From assembly GCF_050574275.1 (NCBI RefSeq), contig NZ_CP192260.1, positions 2,480,001-2,544,000 of the forward strand: a stretch of 64,000 nucleotides of DNA, given 5' to 3'. Below, one piece after another: positions 16,157-25,044 of this stretch. Position numbers and translations under genes: made by a program. The notes below the pieces were generated by a model. It did no database searches, was not told the DNA's origin, and worked only from the letters and a program-made list of their open reading frames with translations. Numbering within the stretch: the stretch's first letter is position 1; each line of letters begins with the position of its first letter. Origin of the DNA: Virgibacillus_F flavescens. GTDB lineage: Bacteria; Bacillota; Bacilli; Bacillales; Amphibacillaceae.

Positions 16157-16255
16157 GAAAAGTGAAGGCGACTGTTTAGCGGTGAAATGCATAAGCAAGG
16201 GACCGAAGAGCACATGAACTTGCGGTCGTACTGTCCATTTCTTATGAATTTGCAC
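16157..16255. repeat. Tandem repeat, divergent third unit
   Basis: Bases 16157-16179 repeat the left end of the unit exactly (GAAAAGTGAAGGCGACTGTT and onward), then the sequence changes. The new part is again a long fold-back: about 16182-16195 pairs with 16241-16255 (CATAAG with CTTATG at the core), and GACCG 16201-16205 pairs with CGGTC 16223-16227. The conserved right end (AGTCGCTAGGAGCC) is missing. The unit stops where the cotE terminator begins. Confidence 0.65.
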
Positions 16256-16288
16256 AAAAAAATTACGAGAGAAAATTCCCTCGTAATT
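16255..16288 (-). terminator. Intrinsic terminator of cotE
   Basis: The arms 16261-16269 and 16280-16288 (AATTACGAG with CTCGTAATT) are followed on the minus strand by six or more T. It lies 4 bases beyond the cotE stop. Confidence 0.93.
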
Positions 16289-16291
16289 GGC

Positions 16292-16858
16292 TTAGCTTCT
16301 ATCTTTTTCTTTCAGAAAATCCGGGTTTATATCGTCTAGTTCTTCGTCACTCACGTCAAGATTCCAATCATCGTCATCGTCTCGTTGGAAGCCACCAGGA
16401 TTTACTTTTACGAAAACTTTTGTATCACCGATTACTTGAACCAAAAACTCTCGTTCAATTTCCACAACAATTTTGTTGCCTTGATTCGTTATTTTACATT
16501 CAAGACAGTTCGGTTGCTGTAGAACTTTTGCAACTACATCGTAATCGTCTGTTATACAATGATCATCCTTAACTGAAAGTTTAATATTGTCACAGTAACT
16601 AATTCTTTCTGTAACAACCTCCGTCTTAGTATTATCATTGTAGGAATACCAAATATTGATATCGTAGCTTCCATTTACTTCAACAACGTCTTTTGATTTT
16701 TTCTTGGCATTATACAGGTGATTAATTACCCAACACCCTAAAATACTGGATGGTTTATGGGATGGTGAAATTGAATGGGTTGCCTCAACAAACCTGCGCC
16801 CCTTACCACACACTGCTTTCGTAATGATTTCTCTATATTCTTGATCAAGAAAAGTCAT
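16292..16858 (-). CDS. cotE: CotE, outer spore-coat morphogenetic protein
   Basis: In B. subtilis CotE encircles the forespore from the mother-cell side and recruits the outer coat. This ORF has 188 residues (B. subtilis about 181). YREIITKAV at the N-terminus and the core KPSSILG, WYSYNDNTKTEVVTERISY, AKVLQQPNCLE and EIEREFLVQV are conserved. The C-terminus is strongly acidic (DDDDDWNLDVSDEELDDINP). The start is ATG 16858, because GAGGAGG lies 11 bases upstream; longer in-frame starts would translate the ribosome site. There are six cysteines, more than I recall for B. subtilis CotE. It is followed by its own terminator and then the tandem repeat. Confidence 0.95.
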   Translation of the reverse strand: MTFLDQEYREIITKAVCGKGRRFVEATHSISPSHKPSSILGCWVINHLYNAKKKSKDVVEVNGSYDINIWYSYNDNTKTEVVTERISYCDNIKLSVKDDHCITDDYDVVAKVLQQPNCLECKITNQGNKIVVEIEREFLVQVIGDTKVFVKVNPGGFQRDDDDDWNLDVSDEELDDINPDFLKEKDRS

Positions 16859-16998
16859 AATTCCGTTTACCTCCTCTTTTTTCATAGTCATTTTATGCAA
16901 GACAAATACCTAAAGTGCATAACAAAACAATTAAAAAGAAAGAGGACAAAAAAATTCTCCTTGAAAAGGTTGATCAGAGTGGGTTATGCATAAAAAAA

Positions 16999-17032
16999 TC
17001 CAGATAAGAAATATTGAAATTTCTTATCTGGA
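16999..17032 (-). terminator. Intrinsic terminator of miaB-ymcA
   Basis: The 14-bp arms 16999-17012 and 17019-17032 (TCCAGATAAGAAAT with ATTTCTTATCTGGA) are followed on the minus strand by seven T. Confidence 0.93.
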
Positions 17033-17039
17033 CAATTTA

Positions 17040-17468
17040 TTAGTGGCTGCAGGCTGAACCGTTACTTGATTTTGATCCAGTTTCTCCTGATAGTACATCG
17101 CCGCTTGTAGAACGAATAACATAATTGGTTACTTCACGGGCAATTGTGCCAGATACAAGTTGCAAAATATCGTTAACAACTATTTGTATCTCTTTAAATT
17201 CCTGAACGATAGGGATATCATCAATCTCAGCCTGAAAACGATCAATCTCTTCTTCCACTCGTTTCAGTGCTTCCTTTTTCTCGTATGCCTGCAGATTTAC
17301 TGCTTGCTTTTGTAATGCTTTAATTTTAGTAATAAGCTTTTGCACTTTTTGGTTATCGTTAATTTTCGCTTCAACTTGCTTAAAACGGTCAATTTCATCT
17401 GTATTAGCTAGCATTTGTGCTAGGTTTCTTGCTTCGTCTAAAATTTGTTTGCGTGTATATTCAGCCAT
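17040..17468 (-). CDS. ymcA: RicA (YmcA), part of the RicAFT complex
   Basis: Small helical protein of 142 residues. In B. subtilis it works with YlbF and YaaT in an iron-sulfur-containing complex that steers RNase Y toward particular transcripts and affects sporulation, competence and biofilm formation. It is almost entirely coiled helix (about 1-115). The C-terminal tail has GDVLSGETGSK and ends ACSH, so the single cysteine two residues from the end is retained. The start is ATG at 17468, directly after the miaB stop with GAGGTGAAT as ribosome site. RNase Y itself is coded 3 kb away. Confidence 0.93.
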   Translation of the reverse strand: MAEYTRKQILDEARNLAQMLANTDEIDRFKQVEAKINDNQKVQKLITKIKALQKQAVNLQAYEKKEALKRVEEEIDRFQAEIDDIPIVQEFKEIQIVVNDILQLVSGTIAREVTNYVIRSTSGDVLSGETGSKSSNGSACSH

Positions 17469-17469
17469 T

Positions 17470-19038
17470 CTAATTCACCTCAACTGTATTTTCTACCATG
17501 ATACCATTTAACGACCATGTTTTTGCTTCAGTAACTTCTACTTCTACAATTTTTCCAATAGATGAATCTGGTCCCTTAAAGTTTACAAGCTTATTTTTTT
17601 CAGTATAGCCTGCTAACACATCAGGATCTTTTTTGCTTTCACCCTCAACAAGCACTTTAACAATTTTGTTTTCATATTTTTTCATTGACTCTGCAGATTG
17701 TTTATTTACCAAGTCATTTAGTCGATACAACCGCTGTTTCTTGACGTCCATCGGAACATTGTCCGTCTTTTTTGCAGCAGGAGTGCCATCTCTCGGTGAA
17801 TAAATATACGTATACGCTGCCTCGAAACCAACTTCGGCCATTAATGTCATGGTTTCTTCAAATTGTTCCTCTGTTTCGTTTGGGAAGCCAACAATTATAT
17901 CTGTAGTCAGCGTTGCATTCGGCATTGCTTTTCTAATTTTACTAACTAATTCTAAATATGCTTCTCGTGTATATTTTCGATTCATTAATTTTAAAACACC
18001 AGTGCTTCCTGACTGTACAGGTAAATGTATATGATCAAGTAGATTCCCGCCTTGTGCTAACACTTCAATTAGGTAATCATCAAAGTCTCTGGGATGCGAG
18101 GTAGTAAATCTTACTCTTGGAATGTCAACTTTATGAATATCATCCATTAATTCACCAAATCCATATGAAAGATCGTCAAAATCCTTACCGTATGCATTTA
18201 CATTTTGACCCAGTAATGTAACTTCCTGATAACCCTGGGCAGCTAAGTGCCGGACTTCCTGAATAATATCTTCTGGTCGACGGCTACGCTCTTTCCCCCT
18301 AGTCATCGGTACGATACAATAGGTACAAAATTTATCGCAGCCATACATAATATTAACCCATGCTTTTATCTTTCCTTTACGGACTTTTGGAAGGTTTTCA
18401 ATAATATCTCCTTCTTTGGACCATACTTCAATAACTTTTGCTTTACCAAAATGTGACTCTTTAATTAATTGAGGTAAGCGATGAATGTTATGGGTTCCAA
18501 AAATAAGATCTACTTGTGGGTGTTTTTTCAAAATACGATTAACAACCGACTCCTCCTGGGACATACAACCACATACCCCTAAAATTAAATCAGGTTTTTC
18601 CAATTTTAACGGTTTCAAATGGCCAATCTCACCAAATACTTTATTTTCGGCATTTTCACGGATTGCACACGTATTAAGCAGAATAATATCAGCGTCTTCG
18701 GTGTTGTTTGTAGACTCATAGCCCATCTCTGTTAAAATACCAGCCATAACCTCCGTGTCATGCTCATTCATTTGACAGCCATAAGTACGGATTAAGAATT
18801 TCTTACCCTCGCCAATATTTTCAATGTCTTCAGGAATTCCAAAGTCATAGTGGACGTTTACTTTATCACGGCCACGTTTTCGAGCTTTATTTAGATTAGG
18901 AGGTTCGTAAGTCGTTTCAAAGTACTTAGCAAAATCATCACTAGTCTTTTCCTTCAGAGGTTTGTCCTGACCGGATTTTCTGTCCGCGGCATCTTTTAGG
19001 TTTATTTGGGACATTTCTTTACGTTGCTGTTCATTCAT
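17470..19038 (-). CDS. miaB: MiaB, tRNA methylthiotransferase
   Basis: Radical-SAM enzyme that converts i6A37 in tRNA to ms2i6A37, following MiaA. It has 522 residues, with a polar N-terminal extension of about 65 residues common in Bacillaceae. The N-terminal iron-sulfur cysteines are in RTYGCQMNEHD, LNTCAIREN and VCGCMSQEE. The radical-SAM motif CxxxCxxC is in MYGCDKFCTYCIVPMTRG. A TRAM domain occupies about the last 65 residues. The start is ATG at 19038 after AAAGGAG. It forms a two-gene unit with ymcA. Confidence 0.97.
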   Translation of the reverse strand: MNEQQRKEMSQINLKDAADRKSGQDKPLKEKTSDDFAKYFETTYEPPNLNKARKRGRDKVNVHYDFGIPEDIENIGEGKKFLIRTYGCQMNEHDTEVMAGILTEMGYESTNNTEDADIILLNTCAIRENAENKVFGEIGHLKPLKLEKPDLILGVCGCMSQEESVVNRILKKHPQVDLIFGTHNIHRLPQLIKESHFGKAKVIEVWSKEGDIIENLPKVRKGKIKAWVNIMYGCDKFCTYCIVPMTRGKERSRRPEDIIQEVRHLAAQGYQEVTLLGQNVNAYGKDFDDLSYGFGELMDDIHKVDIPRVRFTTSHPRDFDDYLIEVLAQGGNLLDHIHLPVQSGSTGVLKLMNRKYTREAYLELVSKIRKAMPNATLTTDIIVGFPNETEEQFEETMTLMAEVGFEAAYTYIYSPRDGTPAAKKTDNVPMDVKKQRLYRLNDLVNKQSAESMKKYENKIVKVLVEGESKKDPDVLAGYTEKNKLVNFKGPDSSIGKIVEVEVTEAKTWSLNGIMVENTVEVN

Positions 19039-19277
19039 TTATGTAACTCCTTTCTATATCTTATAACACACTTAGTTGCAAAGATTTTCATTAGTACAGT
19101 ATAATACCAAAATACAAATTTAACAATAGATGGCAAGCTGACAGCAACTAAAATAACCAGGTTACCAGAAACTTTTGAGGTCGTTAAAAAAGTGGCATTA
19201 GCCTTCGTCTTTAATGGCAGATGCCAATTTTCTTGTTATACCGGTATTTGCTCTAATTTTTTTTACTATTTTACGCA

Positions 19278-19310
19278 CAAAAAAGCATCATACATCTTAG
19301 TGTATAATGC
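19278..19310 (-). terminator. Intrinsic terminator of spoVS
   Basis: The arms 19285-19294 and 19301-19310 (GCATCATACA with TGTATAATGC, one mismatch) are followed on the minus strand by T6. The rest of the 295-base gap between spoVS and miaB shows nothing I can name; in B. subtilis tdh and kbl lie here. Confidence 0.8.
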
Positions 19311-19333
19311 CTTGAGTGATAACTTCATTTTGG

Positions 19334-19594
19334 TTATCGAGGTTCTACTATTAGCTTTATTGCTGTTCTTTCTTCATTATCAATCATAATATCCGTAAAC
19401 GCTGGTATACAAATTAAATCTACACCACTAGGTGCTACGAATCCTCGAGCTATTGCTACGGCCTTCACAGCCTGGTTTAGCGCACCAGCACCAATTGCTT
19501 GCATCTCTGCTGTTCCACGTTCTCTTAGTACGTTCGCAAGTGCCCCCGCTACTGAATTTGGACTTGATTTTGCTGAAACTTTTAATACATCCAT
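19334..19594 (-). CDS. spoVS: SpoVS, stage V sporulation protein S
   Basis: An 86-residue Alba-like protein that affects the progress of sporulation and septation in B. subtilis; the biochemical role is unclear. The sequence is nearly invariant in the family: VLKVSAKSSPNSVAGALA, GAGALNQAVKAVAIARG, PSGVDLICIPAF. The start is ATG at 19594 after AAGGAGGTACTA. An in-frame extension up to 19675 has no ribosome site and was rejected. Confidence 0.97.
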   Translation of the reverse strand: MDVLKVSAKSSPNSVAGALANVLRERGTAEMQAIGAGALNQAVKAVAIARGFVAPSGVDLICIPAFTDIMIDNEERTAIKLIVEPR

Positions 19595-19699
19595 TACTAG
19601 TACCTCCTTATTTGCTAATGTAGTTCTATTGCTACTATATTCTTGGAGATGATAGCTTATTACCCTATTATGCATTAAAGATTCTAAACATTTAAATAG

Positions 19700-20497
19700 T
19701 CACCCGAAGAAGGGATGATCGTCGTTAATTAAAATCCGTTCAATCTTTGATGTCTTTCCACTTTTAACATCGACCGTCACTATTACTCCATTTATCTGTG
19801 TTCTTCCCTTTTTATCAGTTTCAAAACGTACAGGTAAATTGGTTTGAAATCGCTTTATAACTGCATCACGTTCCACTCCCAGAATTCCGTCATATGGACC
19901 TGTCATTCCAACATCCGTTATATACCCGGTACCTTGTGGTAAGATTCGTTCGTCAGCCGTTTGTGTATGTGTATGAGTACCCACCATTACACTTGCTCGA
20001 CCATCAACATACCATCCCATTGCCTGTTTTTCACTAGTTGCTTCTGCATGGAAATCCAGAAAGATAATTGGTGTTCGCTTTTTAGCTTCATCGATTAATT
20101 CATCTACTTTACGAAACGGATCGTCAAGTGGAGGTAGAAATGTTCGTCCCTGCATATTAATAACCGCAATTTCGATTCCATTTATGTTAACAAATACGAT
20201 TCCATTCCCAGGCGTACCCTCAGGGAAATTTGCAGGACGGACCATGTTCTTTGCACTATCAATGAATTCGAATATTTCTTTTTTATCCCATGTGTGGTTT
20301 CCCATCGTTACAACCTGTGCTCCAAATTCCAGAAATTCTTTATATATTTTTTCAGTGATACCTTTACCTGCTGCTGCATTTTCACCGTTTATAATTGTCA
20401 TGCTTGGACGATATTTTTCTTTCAATTTAGGTAAATATTCTTTTACCATATTACGACCTGGCGATCCAACAACATCACCAATAAATAAAATTTTCAT
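19700..20497 (-). CDS. ymdB: YmdB, calcineurin-like phosphodiesterase
   Basis: Dinuclear metal phosphodiesterase of 265 residues. The B. subtilis homologue has cyclic-nucleotide phosphodiesterase activity and influences biofilm and late adaptive behaviour, in the same RNA-turnover neighbourhood as rny. Metal ligands are visible in order: GDVVGSPGR (7-15), NGENAAAGKG (38-47), MGNHTWD, DFHAEATSEK and GTHTHTQTAD. The start is ATG at 20497. It lies between spoVS and rny as in B. subtilis, about 200 bases from rny, with hairpins between. Confidence 0.95.
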   Translation of the reverse strand: MKILFIGDVVGSPGRNMVKEYLPKLKEKYRPSMTIINGENAAAGKGITEKIYKEFLEFGAQVVTMGNHTWDKKEIFEFIDSAKNMVRPANFPEGTPGNGIVFVNINGIEIAVINMQGRTFLPPLDDPFRKVDELIDEAKKRTPIIFLDFHAEATSEKQAMGWYVDGRASVMVGTHTHTQTADERILPQGTGYITDVGMTGPYDGILGVERDAVIKRFQTNLPVRFETDKKGRTQINGVIVTVDVKSGKTSKIERILINDDHPFFG

Positions 20498-20674
20498 ATT
20501 TAGTTACCTTCCCATCTTCTTTAGATAATGTAGCATATATATATCATGGCATTATGTTATATTTCATCTTCTATGTGAAACGTAATAGTAGTGTATCACA
20601 ACGGACTTTTGTTGTTTAGAAAACTTAGTTTATCGCCAAGCTTTAATGGCGATCGCCTTAGTTGAACTTAAGCA

Positions 20675-20700
20675 GTAAGAAAGGATTTATACTTTCTTAC
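20675..20700. repeat. Short inverted repeat between ymdB and rny
   Basis: The 9-base arms GTAAGAAAG (20675-20683) and CTTTCTTAC (20692-20700) form a hairpin just beyond the rny terminator. A second weak pair, ATCGCC with GGCGAT, lies at about 20633-20653. They may be back-up terminator or operator sequences; the function is unknown. Confidence 0.4.
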
Positions 20701-20710
20701 CTGTCAAAAA

Positions 20711-20740
20711 AATAAAAGCGGCACTATGGCCGCTTTTATT
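20711..20740 (-). terminator. Intrinsic terminator of rny
   Basis: The 12-bp arms 20711-20722 and 20729-20740 (AATAAAAGCGGC with GCCGCTTTTATT) include the rny stop codon. Both strands have T-rich flanks. Confidence 0.92.
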
Positions 20741-22298
20741 TCGCATATTCAACTGTTCTAGTCTCGCGAATAACAGTTACTTTAATATGTCCAGGGTAAT
20801 CGAGTTCATTTTCAATTCGTTTTCGAATATCTCTAGCAATTTTGTTTGATTCAAGATCACTAATCTCATCAGGTTTAACAATGATCCTAATTTCTCGTCC
20901 CGCTTGAATTGCAAATGATTTCTCAACACCTGTAAATGACTCTGAAATTTCTTCCAGTTTTTCTAATCGTTTAATGTAATTTTCCAGCGTCTCACTTCTT
21001 GCACCTGGGCGTGCAGCTGATAGTGCGTCTGCTGCTGCTACCAGAACAGAAATGATAGAAGTAGCTTCTTCGTCACCGTGATGGGAAGCTATAGCATTAA
21101 TAACAACTTCATGTTCTTTGTATTTAATACCAAGTTCTTTTCCGATTTCAACATGACTTCCTTCAACTTCGTGGTCTATTGCTTTACCAATGTCATGAAG
21201 CAGTCCTGCTCTTCTTGCTAACTTTACATCTTCACCTAACTCTGCAGCGAGCAATCCAGAAAGATAAGCAACTTCAGTAGAATGTTTTAATACATTCTGA
21301 CCATAACTAGTACGGTACTTTAAACGTCCGAGTATTTTCACAAGATCTGGATGCAGTCCGTGTACTCCGATTTCAAACGTAGTTTCTTCTCCAATTTCCC
21401 GTATATATTCGTCAACTTCACGACGTGCCTTATCAACCATTTCTTCAATTCGAGCAGGGTGAATTCGACCATCCTGTACAAGTTTTTCCAATGCCATACG
21501 AGCAGTTTCTCTTCTAATTGGATCAAAACCAGATAAAATTACTGCTTCTGGTGTATCATCAATAATTAAATCGATACCAGTTAAGGTTTCTAATGTACGT
21601 ATATTACGTCCTTCACGTCCAATTATCCGCCCTTTCATTTCATCATTTGGAAGGTTAACCACAGATACAGTAGTTTCTGCAACATGATCAGCTGCACAAC
21701 GCTGTAATGCTAATGAAAGAATGCTTTTTGCTTTTTTATCAGATTCTTCCTTCGCACGATTTTCAGCTTCTTTTATCATAATTGCTGTTTCGTGTGTAAC
21801 TTCCTGTTCGATACGTTCTAAAATAATCTGTTTAGCCTGGTCTGTTGTATATCCTGAAATGCGTTCAAGCTCAGTTTGCTGCATTTGTATCATAGCTTCC
21901 ACTTTGCTTTCCATTTCTTCAATTTGTTGTTGTTTTTCTGTTAGTGAATTTTCTTTTTTCTCTAACAAGAGCTCACGCTTATCAAGCGTATCACTTTTTC
22001 TGTCCAGATTTTCTTCTTTTTGCGTTAAACGAGATTCGTGTTTTTGTGACTCGTTTCGTCTTTCACGCAAATCTTGTTCGGTTTGTTGACGAAGTTTATG
22101 ATTTTCATCTTTCGCCTCAAGAAGTGCTTCTTTTTTCGAAGCATCTGCATTTCGGTGTGCTTCATCGACTATTTGCTTTGCTAATTTCTCTGCACTGGAA
22201 ATTTTAGCTTCAGCAATAGATTTACGAATCAGATATCCAACAACAATACCGACGAGTAGGCCAAGCAAAATGGAGATGACTAATGTAATAATGTCCAC
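20736..22298 (-). CDS. rny: RNase Y, membrane-anchored endoribonuclease
   Basis: Main mRNA-decay initiating endonuclease of Bacillus, tethered to the membrane. From GTG 22298 it has 520 residues, the family length. The ribosome site GGGAGGTGA fits that start; the longer frame to 22391 would start in the leader. It has an N-terminal transmembrane helix (about 5-25) and a long coiled coil (about 30-190). The KH domain includes KGRIIGREGRNIRTLE. The HD domain includes LLHDIGKAIDHE and ASHHGDEE. A conserved C-terminal domain follows. It is transcribed alone, downstream of recA. Confidence 0.97.
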   Translation of the reverse strand: MDIITLVISILLGLLVGIVVGYLIRKSIAEAKISSAEKLAKQIVDEAHRNADASKKEALLEAKDENHKLRQQTEQDLRERRNESQKHESRLTQKEENLDRKSDTLDKRELLLEKKENSLTEKQQQIEEMESKVEAMIQMQQTELERISGYTTDQAKQIILERIEQEVTHETAIMIKEAENRAKEESDKKAKSILSLALQRCAADHVAETTVSVVNLPNDEMKGRIIGREGRNIRTLETLTGIDLIIDDTPEAVILSGFDPIRRETARMALEKLVQDGRIHPARIEEMVDKARREVDEYIREIGEETTFEIGVHGLHPDLVKILGRLKYRTSYGQNVLKHSTEVAYLSGLLAAELGEDVKLARRAGLLHDIGKAIDHEVEGSHVEIGKELGIKYKEHEVVINAIASHHGDEEATSIISVLVAAADALSAARPGARSETLENYIKRLEKLEEISESFTGVEKSFAIQAGREIRIIVKPDEISDLESNKIARDIRKRIENELDYPGHIKVTVIRETRTVEYAK

Positions 22299-22527
22299 GG
22301 TTTCACCTCCCATTGCTATAAAGTTGTACAATTCATTATTGTCGGCATGTACCAAATTTAGCTTAAAAATATCAATATTTGTATAATACAATTTGATAAT
22401 TATACATCTTAATTTTAATTGGCAAATTTATCATTGTCAAGGAATCGTAAGAATTAAAAAATATAGTTTTAATATGAGAACAAATCTTCGCTTGAAAAGC
22501 GCTTTAAAATACTTACTAAAACAAAAA

Positions 22528-22566
22528 GTAAACTCCTATTCTTTAAATTATAGAATAGGAATTTAC
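22528..22566 (-). terminator. Intrinsic terminator of recA
   Basis: The 15-base arms 22528-22542 and 22552-22566 pair with one mismatch (core TCCTATTCT with AGAATAGGA) and are followed by T5 on the minus strand. The gap from the recA stop to rny shows nothing else clear. Confidence 0.85.
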
Positions 22567-22587
22567 TAGCTTAGACAAATGAACTAT

Positions 22588-23622
22588 TTAAACATCTAAA
22601 GTTTCCTGATCCTCTTCGGCAGGTGCATCAGGTAAGGCGTCAAGATTATAGTGGCTACGAATTTTTTCTTTTATTTCTTTCATAACATTTTCATTTTCTT
22701 TTAAAAATTGTTTAGCATTTTCTCGTCCTTGACCAAGACGGTCTCCATTATAGGAATACCATGAACCGCTCTTTTGAACAATATCTAATTCTGAGCCGAT
22801 ATCGATAAGTTCTCCTTCTCGGGAAATTCCTAGACCGTACATGATATCCACTTCAGCCACTTTAAATGGAGGAGCAACTTTGTTTTTAACTACTTTAATT
22901 CGCGCTTTATTACCAAGGATATCATTACCTTGTTTCAATGTTTCTGCACGACGCACTTCTAGTCTGACAGAAGCATAAAATTTAAGCGCACGACCACCAG
23001 GGGTTGTTTCGGGATTTCCAAACATGACTCCAACTTTTTCTCGGATTTGATTTATAAATACTGCAGTGGTTCTAGATTTATTAATTGCACCTGAAAGTTT
23101 TCTTAATGCTTGAGACATGAGACGTGCTTGAAGTCCAACATGCGCATCTCCCATTTCTCCTTCAATTTCAGCCTTCGGTACTAATGCAGCCACCGAGTCA
23201 ACAACAATAATGTCTACAGCTCCACTCCGCACAAGTGCTTCTGCAATTTCTAAAGCTTGTTCACCAGTATCTGGCTGGGAAAGTAACAATTCATCGATAT
23301 TTACACCTAAAGCTCGGGCATAACTTGGATCTAGTGCGTGTTCGGCGTCGATAAACGCAACTTGGCCACCTTTAGCTTGCGCCTCTGCAATTGCATGTAA
23401 CGCAACAGTGGTCTTACCTGATGATTCTGGACCATATATTTCCACAACTCGTCCTCGTGGGTAACCACCAATTCCTAAGGCTACATCTAGCGCTAAAGAT
23501 CCACTTGGAATAGTCGCTATTCTTTGTTCAGCAGTCTCACCTAATTTCATGATTGAACCTTTACCAAATTGCTTCTCTATGTTTCGTAATGCCATATCTA
23601 ACGCTTGTTTTTTATCGCTCAA
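22588..23622 (-). CDS. recA: RecA recombinase
   Basis: Strand-exchange protein and co-protease for LexA cleavage. It has 344 residues. Walker A is GPESSGKTT (about 64-72), then DAEHALDP, Walker B in VDIIVVDSVAALVP, and loop-2 region GNPETTPGGRALKFY. The acidic C-terminus ends EEDQETLDV. The start is TTG at 23622 after AAAGGAGG, and the N-terminus SDKKQALDMAL lines up with other RecA proteins. A LexA box and promoter lie directly upstream, closing the SOS loop with lexA at 3122. Confidence 0.98.
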   Translation of the reverse strand: MSDKKQALDMALRNIEKQFGKGSIMKLGETAEQRIATIPSGSLALDVALGIGGYPRGRVVEIYGPESSGKTTVALHAIAEAQAKGGQVAFIDAEHALDPSYARALGVNIDELLLSQPDTGEQALEIAEALVRSGAVDIIVVDSVAALVPKAEIEGEMGDAHVGLQARLMSQALRKLSGAINKSRTTAVFINQIREKVGVMFGNPETTPGGRALKFYASVRLEVRRAETLKQGNDILGNKARIKVVKNKVAPPFKVAEVDIMYGLGISREGELIDIGSELDIVQKSGSWYSYNGDRLGQGRENAKQFLKENENVMKEIKEKIRSHYNLDALPDAPAEEDQETLDV

Positions 23623-23652
23623 CGAGACAACCTCCTTTAACTATCTATTTCT

Positions 23653-23681
23653 ATCATACACGGTTTTATGTTGTTTGCCAA
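23653..23681 (-). promoter_or_regulatory. Sigma-A promoter of recA
   Basis: On the minus strand TTGGCA (23681-23676), a 17-base spacer, then TATGAT (23658-23653), 31 bases upstream of the TTG start. Confidence 0.8.
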
Positions 23682-23689
23682 GACTAAAC

Positions 23690-23703
23690 CGAATAAATGT
23701 TCT
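23690..23703. promoter_or_regulatory. LexA (Din) box of recA
   Basis: CGAATaaatGTTCT resembles the B. subtilis recA operator (CGAAT-N4-GTTCG). It lies directly upstream of the recA -35. Confidence 0.78.
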
Positions 23704-23799
23704 CATTTTTTCGCGGATCTGATTTTAGTATAATTAAAATCTCAATACTCCATTTATAGTGAGAATGCTTTTTCCTACTATAAACAAATAGAAAAAAAT

Positions 23800-25044
23800 T
23801 TATTTTAGCAGATTAAAAAGAAGTTCATAGCCTTTCAGTACTGCTTTTTTCCTTACTGTTTCTCTATTTCCTTGAAAGACAAATTTCTTTACAAATTTGT
23901 ATCCAGAATCATCGTCGATTCCTATAAAAACAGTACCAGCAGGATGGCTTTCTAACTCTTCTGGTCCAGCAACACCAGTAAAACTGATGCCAATGGATGT
24001 ATCTATTACAGAACGCACATTCATAGCTAGAGACGCTGCACATGCTGTACTTACTACCCCATCGTCCCGAATGATATGCTTAGGGACATGTAACACATTT
24101 TCTTTCACTTTGGTATGATAACAAACAACTCCACCTGTGCATACTTCTGAAGCACCTTCTACCCTTATTAACCGCTCAGTAAATGCTCCACCGGTTAAAC
24201 TCTCTGCCGATGAAATTGTCTTATTCTGTTCCTTTAACATTTGGTAGACTTTAAGTTCAATTGTTTCATGATCAACTCCATAAAAGTGTGAACCAGCTTT
24301 TTGAATAATTTGTTGTTGTTTCTCGACTATTAAATCGTATGCCTGTCTTTTAGATTCAGCTTTAGCTGTAAGACGAACTGCAACACCTTCAGTCTGAGCA
24401 AGTGGTGCAATAGTAGGGTTTGTTTGAGTTGATATAAGATCACTTAGTACATATTCAAGCTGAGCCTCGCCAATTCCAATAAAGTGAAGCATACGTGATT
24501 CGATAACTGTGTTTTTATCTGACAATTGATTGATATAAGGCAGCACATCGTCTGAAAATAATTGCTCCATTTCTTTTGGAACTCCTGGTAAAAAAATCCA
24601 TATTTTACCATTGTTTTCAACAATCATTCCTGGAGCCATACCAACTTTATTTTCCAATACTAACGAACCTTCAAATACTCGAGCCTGTTTTTTATTATTT
24701 GGTGTCATCGTAACTTGCTGTTTATCAAAGTAAGCTGCTATTTTATCCATGGAATGTTTATGCTCCACTATATTTAGTCCTGTTAATCGTTGAAACGCTT
24801 CTCTCGTTAAATCATCTTCAGTGGGTCCAAGACCGCCAGTTACAACGATGATATCTGAACGATTATCAGATTGTGAAAATTGATTATAAACACGAATTAA
24901 GTTATCTCCTACAACACTATGGAAGTTTACGTGGACACCATACATTGCCAGTTTTTGCGAAATCCATTGTGCGTTTGTATTAGCAATTTGACCGAGTAGC
25001 AATTCTGTGCCTACAGCAACGATTTCCGCATTTAATGTTTTCAT
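23800..25044 (-). CDS. cinA: CinA, competence/damage-inducible protein
   Basis: Two-domain protein of 414 residues. The N-terminal MoaB/MoCF-like domain (about 1-170) has VGTELLLGQIANTNA and VTGGLGPTEDDLT. The C-terminal CinA domain (about 250-414) has SSAESLTGG, SEVCTGGVVCYH and GVAGPE, the region linked to NMN deamidase activity in other bacteria. The start is ATG 25044. It overlaps the TAA of pgsA by one base, so translation is coupled. Order pgsA-cinA-recA is classical, but recA here has its own LexA-controlled promoter. Confidence 0.95.
   Translation of the reverse strand: MKTLNAEIVAVGTELLLGQIANTNAQWISQKLAMYGVHVNFHSVVGDNLIRVYNQFSQSDNRSDIIVVTGGLGPTEDDLTREAFQRLTGLNIVEHKHSMDKIAAYFDKQQVTMTPNNKKQARVFEGSLVLENKVGMAPGMIVENNGKIWIFLPGVPKEMEQLFSDDVLPYINQLSDKNTVIESRMLHFIGIGEAQLEYVLSDLISTQTNPTIAPLAQTEGVAVRLTAKAESKRQAYDLIVEKQQQIIQKAGSHFYGVDHETIELKVYQMLKEQNKTISSAESLTGGAFTERLIRVEGASEVCTGGVVCYHTKVKENVLHVPKHIIRDDGVVSTACAASLAMNVRSVIDTSIGISFTGVAGPEELESHPAGTVFIGIDDDSGYKFVKKFVFQGNRETVRKKAVLKGYELLFNLLK

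Noticed and set aside
16775..16993. Plus-strand ORF opposite the start of cotE
   Set aside because: Antisense to a conserved gene, with no ribosome site and no recognisable family.
21721..22089. Long Ser/Cys/Phe-rich plus-strand ORF
   Set aside because: Antisense shadow of the charged coiled coil of RNase Y.
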